Assembly (NCBI GenBank): GCA_022842845.1
Contig: JALHOT010000005.1
Location: 1 to 64,000 of the forward strand
Direction: 5' to 3'
Length of the DNA stretch: 64,000 bases
Source: Cyclobacteriaceae bacterium
GTDB taxonomy: Bacteria > Bacteroidota > Bacteroidia > Cytophagales > Cyclobacteriaceae
Made by a program: the position numbers and the translations under genes. Positions 60,766 through 64,000 of this stretch are shown one piece after another. Each line of letters opens with the position of its first letter. Position 1 is the stretch's first letter. The notes beneath the pieces were generated by a model. The model ran no database searches, had not been told where the DNA came from, and worked only from the letters and a program-made list of their open reading frames with translations.

Positions 60766-61266
60766 CTAATAACCTTCCAACTGTTTTTGAATCTCTTTGC
60801 GCGCGTGGAAAATTCTGTTCTTCACCGTTCCAATGGGAATGTTTAGGTGATCAGCTATCTCATTGTATTTATAGCCGGATGTATGCATTTTAAAAGGAAT
60901 GAGTAGCTCCTCTTTTACATTTTCAATCTTCTTCCAGGCATCCTGGTATTCGTAGCTGGAGTCAGGTGAGTTGAAGGTATGCTCATCCTTCACGTTTAAG
61001 AAGTATAATTCTTTGGTGGTATCGTGTGATGTTTTAGCGCGCTGGTTCTTTCTATAGTTGTTAATGAACGTGTTGCGCATGATGGTAAACAACCAACCTT
61101 TCAAGTTTGTATCATCACGAAACTTATCCTTGTACATCAAGGCCTTCATGATAGTGTCTTGTACAAGGTCCTGTGATTCTTCGCGGCTGCTCGTGAATCT
61201 GCGGGTAAAGGTCTGCAGCGTTGGACGCAAACCAGCAATTTTGTGGGAGAATTCGATGGCGGTCAT
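60766..61266 (-). CDS. ECF-type RNA polymerase sigma factor, 166 aa
   Basis: Region 2 about 15-85 (SREESQDLVQDTIMKALMYKDKF and LKGWLFTIMRNTFINNYRK) and region 4 about 110-160 (YNEIADHLNIPIGTVKNRIFHARKEI). The ATG at 61266 is chosen; the reading from 61326 extends into promoter DNA and adds an unlikely tail. No anti-sigma gene is next to it. It is the first gene of the leftward carotenoid-photolyase run and lies behind the operator array, so it may be a light-induced amplifier for further genes. Confidence 0.9.
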   Translation of the reverse strand: MTAIEFSHKIAGLRPTLQTFTRRFTSSREESQDLVQDTIMKALMYKDKFRDDTNLKGWLFTIMRNTFINNYRKNQRAKTSHDTTKELYFLNVKDEHTFNSPDSSYEYQDAWKKIENVKEELLIPFKMHTSGYKYNEIADHLNIPIGTVKNRIFHARKEIQKQLEGY

Positions 61267-61278
61267 ATGCTTTTTATT

Positions 61279-61375
61279 TTGTTTAACAAATATACGTTCA
61301 ACATTAAACAAAGCAAGTTTAAACAAGTAGTTTCTTTACAATTTGTTTAATAATTACATGAATGGTATTAAACAA
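61279..61375. promoter_or_regulatory. Five-copy operator array TTGTTTAA/TTAAACAA
   Basis: Matching eight-base units at 61279-61286, 61304-61311 (reverse), 61319-61326 (reverse), 61343-61350 and 61368-61375 (reverse); starts are 25, 15, 24 and 25 bases apart. The first unit is the core of TTTGTTTAACAAA, a near-perfect palindrome around one base. The array overlaps the sigma-gene promoter, suiting a multimeric repressor. Confidence 0.6.
61287..61316 (-). promoter_or_regulatory. Promoter of the sigma/carotenoid operon
   Basis: On the minus strand, TTG (61314-61316), 19 bases, then TATATTTG (61287-61294), a full Bacteroidota promoter pattern. RNA would start near 61280, about 14 bases before the sigma ATG at 61266. 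It is overlapped by at least three array units. Confidence 0.65.
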
Positions 61376-61399
61376 AAAGAGAGGCTTTTGGCCTCTCTT
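61372..61399 (-). terminator. Terminator after the MerR regulator gene
   Basis: Nine-base perfect arms AAGAGAGGC and GCCTCTCTT with a five-base loop; on the minus strand it runs into TTTTTGTTT. It separates the regulator from the sigma-carotenoid operon. Confidence 0.85.
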
Positions 61400-61425
61400 G
61401 GTGATTTACAAGGTTTTGTGTTTAA

Positions 61426-62298
61426 TTATTGAAGTAATTCTTTCAACGCCATGGCATTTCTAAAGGCAATGATGTTAGTGGGAAATTGCCCACTGTAGGT
61501 AGCTAACTGCATTCCTGAAATTAAAATACGAATTTCGGTAAAATCAGAAGAAAGTTTACTTAAGTAATCCTCTAGAGAAATCAATTCACTGCCGCTTGTT
61601 ATGGAAGTGAGTATGAATTGAGGCTTATGGCTTTTAACCACTTGCTTCAGATCTTCGTGAGGAACGTTTTGCCCCAGGTAATAAGTACGATAACCGGTCT
61701 TTTTCACCAGGTAGTGATAGAATAACAGTCCTATTTCGTGCAACTCCTTCTCTCTCAGGTATAAAACCACCGTTTTTGACTCTTTGGGCGGTATGGGTAA
61801 GCCATCGATGGCTACAATGATCTTTTGTCTGATCAAGTTTGAGATGAAATGCTCCTGGGCAGGGGTGATATTTTGTGTTTGCCACAGAATGCCGATTTTT
61901 TCCAGGAAAGGGTACGTAATCTCAGTGATGGTTTTCTCGAAGCCATAGCGAAGAATGAGATTAGAAAGTATTTTCTCAAACTGTTCTTCCTCCATATCAA
62001 TCATGGCCATCACCAACTGATCGATATGTATAGAGACCTCGCTTTTCATCTCGCTGATCTCTAAAACCTTTTTGTACAGATCATCCGTACTCATATCGGC
62101 AATCTTGGAGATCTTAATGCCATTGTTATTAAGCAAGGATACGCTGATGATCTTCTTCAATTCAGCGTCTGAGTAATAGCGGATGTTGGTGTCGGTTCTG
62201 GCAGGTTCAATGATTCTATGGCGCTTCTCCCAAATACGGATTGTATGGGCTTTTATGCCCGACAACTGCTCAAGTTCTTTAATTGAATACGATCCCAT
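61426..62298 (-). CDS. MerR-type regulator with cobalamin-binding domain (CarH/LitR-like), 290 aa
   Basis: N-terminal MerR helix-turn-helix (about 1-75: SIKELEQLSGIKAHTIRIWEKR). Then a helical bundle (about 85-165) with W139, E149 and H150 in the Wx9EH pattern, and a B12-binding domain (about 170-290) with ELHEIG (H187, ExHxxG variant of DxHxxG). Both histidines that hold adenosylcobalamin in CarH, and the tryptophan that contacts it, are therefore present. In CarH, dark tetramers repress and light breaks them apart. The family includes LitR and CarA, which control carotenoid and photolyase genes. The neighbours here are exactly those. The first D of DxHxxG is E, a mild change. Confidence 0.88.
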   Translation of the reverse strand: MGSYSIKELEQLSGIKAHTIRIWEKRHRIIEPARTDTNIRYYSDAELKKIISVSLLNNNGIKISKIADMSTDDLYKKVLEISEMKSEVSIHIDQLVMAMIDMEEEQFEKILSNLILRYGFEKTITEITYPFLEKIGILWQTQNITPAQEHFISNLIRQKIIVAIDGLPIPPKESKTVVLYLREKELHEIGLLFYHYLVKKTGYRTYYLGQNVPHEDLKQVVKSHKPQFILTSITSGSELISLEDYLSKLSSDFTEIRILISGMQLATYSGQFPTNIIAFRNAMALKELLQ

Positions 62299-62347
62299 GG
62301 TTTTTCAGGTTCAAGAAATATGTTGGATAATACAGGGCTTTACACCA

Positions 62348-62363
62348 TGTTTAGCTTTAAACA
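62348..62363. repeat. Inverted repeat TGTTTA-GCTT-TAAACA in the regulator/helicase gap
   Basis: Six-base perfect arms about 50 bases upstream of the MerR-type regulator start. The half-site TGTTTA/TAAACA is the core of the array at 61279-61375, so it may be an autoregulatory operator. Confidence 0.45.
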
Positions 62364-62370
62364 GCCTTAA

Positions 62371-62382
62371 AACAATATTGTT
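62371..62382. repeat. Palindrome AACAATATTGTT
   Basis: Perfect 12-base palindrome 11 bases before the helicase ATG. Its core ACAATATTGT also occurs at 39718-39727. Confidence 0.35.
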
Positions 62383-62392
62383 CAAGTCCTTC

Positions 62393-64000
62393 ATGGTACC
62401 CAATTTAGAATTTCGTCCTGAATTACTCAAAGTGGCCCATGATTGGTTTGAATCACGGGGCTGGCAACCGTTCGCTTTTCAACTGGAGGCCTGGGAAGCT
62501 TATCTGAAGGGCAGCAGTGGTTTGGTCAATGCGCCCACCGGTAGTGGCAAGACTTATTCTTTGCTGATGCCTGTTGCCATAGAATATATGGCAGCTCATC
62601 CTGATTTTGCTACCAGAAAGCCAGAGGGGCTTCAGGCCATTTGGATAAGTCCGATACGTGCCCTTTCTAAGGAGATTTACCTTTCTGCTACCCGCATGCT
62701 GGAGGGTTTGAACTTGACCTGGGATGTAGCCATTCGATCAGGTGATACTTCTTTAAAAGACCGGGAGAAGCAAAAACAAAAGCCACCGCAATTGCTCATC
62801 ACCACGCCTGAAAGTTTACACTTATTACTCGCCCAAAAAAACAATGCAGCTTTGTTTGCCAATCTAAAAGTGCTGGTGGCAGATGAATGGCATGAGCTGA
62901 TGGGCTCGAAGCGTGGCGTACAAGTTGAGCTTGCCCTGTCTCGTCTTAAGCGCCTGGCTCCTTCCTTAAAAGTCTGGGGAATCTCTGCTACCATTGGCAA
63001 TATGGATCAGGCAGTAGAGGCCTTGATGGGAGGAAGTGTTACTGACCAGCCGAACAAAATATCAAAGACGCAAGCCAAAATCATCCGAGCCAATATTCAG
63101 AAAAGGATTGAGGTGAGATCGATCATGCCCGACACTGTGGAGAAGATGCCTTGGGCAGGTCATTTGGGTATACACTTGCTCAGCAAAGTGGTTGACATTG
63201 TCAAGCAAAGTAAAACCACTTTGATCTTTACCAATACGCGTTCTTTTGCAGAGATATGGTATCAGAAAATGTTGGAAGTAGCTCCAGAATTATCCGGACT
63301 TATCGCCATGCATCACGGCTCTATCAGTCAGGAGTTGCGCCAGTGGGTTGAAGAACAATTGCATGAGGGCAAACTCAAAGCAGTGGTGTGTACGTCAAGC
63401 CTCGATCTGGGGGTAGACTTTCGCCCGGTAGAAACTGTTATTCAAGTGGGAGCACCCAAAGGTGTTGCGCGCTTTTTACAACGAGCGGGCAGGAGCGGGC
63501 ACCAACCTGGGGCTACCAGCAGTATTTATTTTGTACCCACTCACTCCCTCGAGTTGATGGAGGCAGCCGCCATTCGTGAAGCCATTGCGAATAATATAGT
63601 GGAAGATCGTTTGCCCTACATTCGCTCTTATGATGTCTTGGTGCAATACCTGATCACACTCGCAGTAGGAGGTGGCTTTAAGCCAGAAGAGATTTTCGAA
63701 GAGGTGAAAGGTACCTTTAGCTATGCATCAATAACCGAAGACGAATGGCAGTGGCTACTTGATTTCATTGTTACTGGAGGTCACTCGCTGCAAGCCTACG
63801 ATGAATACAGAAAGGTGGTGGTGGAAGAGGGCATCTATAAAGTAGAGAGCAGGCGCGTGGCCATGCGCCACCGCATGTCTATTGGTACTATCGTGGGTGA
63901 TACCTCTATGTTGGTGAAATACCAGTCGGGTAAATTTCTAGGCACGATAGAAGAGTACTTCATATCTAAGCTAAAGTCTGGTGATGTGTTTTGGTTTGCC
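62393..64000 (+). CDS. Lhr-like DEXH-box DNA repair helicase (3' end outside the window)
   Basis: 536 codons are open from the ATG at 62393 to the window edge. Walker A is NAPTGSGKTYSLL (about 46-58), followed by WISPIRALSKEI, TTPESLHLLL, DEWHELMGSKRG (DEWH at 164-167) and GISATIGN. In the second RecA domain are IFTNTRSFAEIWY, HHGSISQELRQWVE, VVCTSSLDLGVDF and FLQRAGRSGHQPG. The pattern fits the ligase-associated DNA-damage-response DEXH helicase of the Lhr group (3'-5' on DNA). Its usual partners (ATP-dependent ligase, nuclease, phosphoesterase) would lie beyond the right edge. Divergent from the light regulator. Confidence 0.92.
   Translation, partial: MVPNLEFRPELLKVAHDWFESRGWQPFAFQLEAWEAYLKGSSGLVNAPTGSGKTYSLLMPVAIEYMAAHPDFATRKPEGLQAIWISPIRALSKEIYLSATRMLEGLNLTWDVAIRSGDTSLKDREKQKQKPPQLLITTPESLHLLLAQKNNAALFANLKVLVADEWHELMGSKRGVQVELALSRLKRLAPSLKVWGISATIGNMDQAVEALMGGSVTDQPNKISKTQAKIIRANIQKRIEVRSIMPDTVEKMPWAGHLGIHLLSKVVDIVKQSKTTLIFTNTRSFAEIWYQKMLEVAPELSGLIAMHHGSISQELRQWVEEQLHEGKLKAVVCTSSLDLGVDFRPVETVIQVGAPKGVARFLQRAGRSGHQPGATSSIYFVPTHSLELMEAAAIREAIANNIVEDRLPYIRSYDVLVQYLITLAVGGGFKPEEIFEEVKGTFSYASITEDEWQWLLDFIVTGGHSLQAYDEYRKVVVEEGIYKVESRRVAMRHRMSIGTIVGDTSMLVKYQSGKFLGTIEEYFISKLKSGDVFWFA

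Noticed and set aside
62677-63000. Minus-strand reading frame of 107 codons
   Set aside because: It lies wholly inside the helicase gene and has serine/cysteine-rich antisense composition without any motif; a shadow of the + strand gene.
1-64000. CRISPR arrays, tRNA/rRNA genes, insertion sequences, attachment sites
   Set aside because: No regularly spaced direct repeats of CRISPR size, no cloverleaf-like segment in the short gaps, and no transposase or integrase motif in any frame I read.

Overview
The window comes from a member of the phylum Bacteroidota, most likely of the Cytophagia/Cytophagales type (lineage is inference). The evidence is: type IX secretion parts (a PorT homologue directly after menG, and a protein with PorE domain order), Bacteroidota-specific families (DUF5606, DUF6588, DUF5777, DUF6134, DUF2807), TAnnTTTG-type promoters, and almost no Shine-Dalgarno sequences. 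It is gene-dense: 65 coding sequences plus one candidate micro-ORF, no gap over 300 bases, and no rRNA, tRNA, CRISPR array, transposase or prophage that I could see. It reads as ordinary chromosome with two regulatory islands worth attention.

Layout. 1-8.7 kb: truncated branched-chain aminotransferase, an outer-membrane protein, prfB with its programmed frameshift, a carboxypeptidase-regulatory/thioredoxin fusion, an MFS transporter, a YhhN lysoplasmalogenase-like protein, a DUF2807 protein and YigZ. 8.7-19.2 kb: PorE-like OmpA protein, EngB, DUF5606, fructose-bisphosphatase, aspartokinase, a low-molecular-weight phosphatase, a crotonase, a DUF6588 protein, WaaA (Kdo transferase) and RsgA. 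19.2-28.3 kb: a leftward envelope/lipid group (hot-dog protein, Mpo1-like, GNAT/FemAB-like, GT2), a saccharopine dehydrogenase relative, NhaC, a DEDDy exonuclease, MenG, PorT, an SDR and an alpha/beta hydrolase.

28.3-42.1 kb is the first island, all leftward: a GAF/PAS sensor, CheR, CheB, a small membrane GAF protein, a very large Cache-HAMP-GAF-PAS-PAS-PP2C protein (SiaA-like), SiaB-like kinase and SiaC-like phosphoprotein (DUF1987), then a large ABCG-type transporter fusion, a lipoprotein and a small secreted protein. It looks like a partner-switching circuit tied to CheB/CheR, with no CheA, CheW, methyl-accepting receptor or diguanylate cyclase nearby.

42.2-53.8 kb: cytidine deaminase, a second saccharopine dehydrogenase, an acyltransferase, a BASS symporter, RNase HI, MarC, a class V aminotransferase, AroQ, DUF547, then a rightward DUF6134/glycosyltransferase/VOC operon and a cytochrome-like/YceI/DUF5777 cassette.

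53.8-62.3 kb is the second island: a MerR-type regulator with a cobalamin-binding domain that keeps the CarH/LitR cobalamin-contact motifs, followed by an ECF sigma factor, phytoene desaturase, phytoene synthase, IPP isomerase, a small DUF6435 gene hidden by overlap, photolyase, a DUF2867 SDR and a ferredoxin-type reductase, all leftward and tightly packed. A canonical Bacteroidota promoter in front of the sigma gene is overlapped by five copies of an 8-bp motif (TTGTTTAA/TTAAACAA) in 97 bp. The simplest reading is a cobalamin-dependent, light-switched carotenoid and DNA-repair operon with a visible operator array. The window ends inside an Lhr-like DNA-repair helicase.
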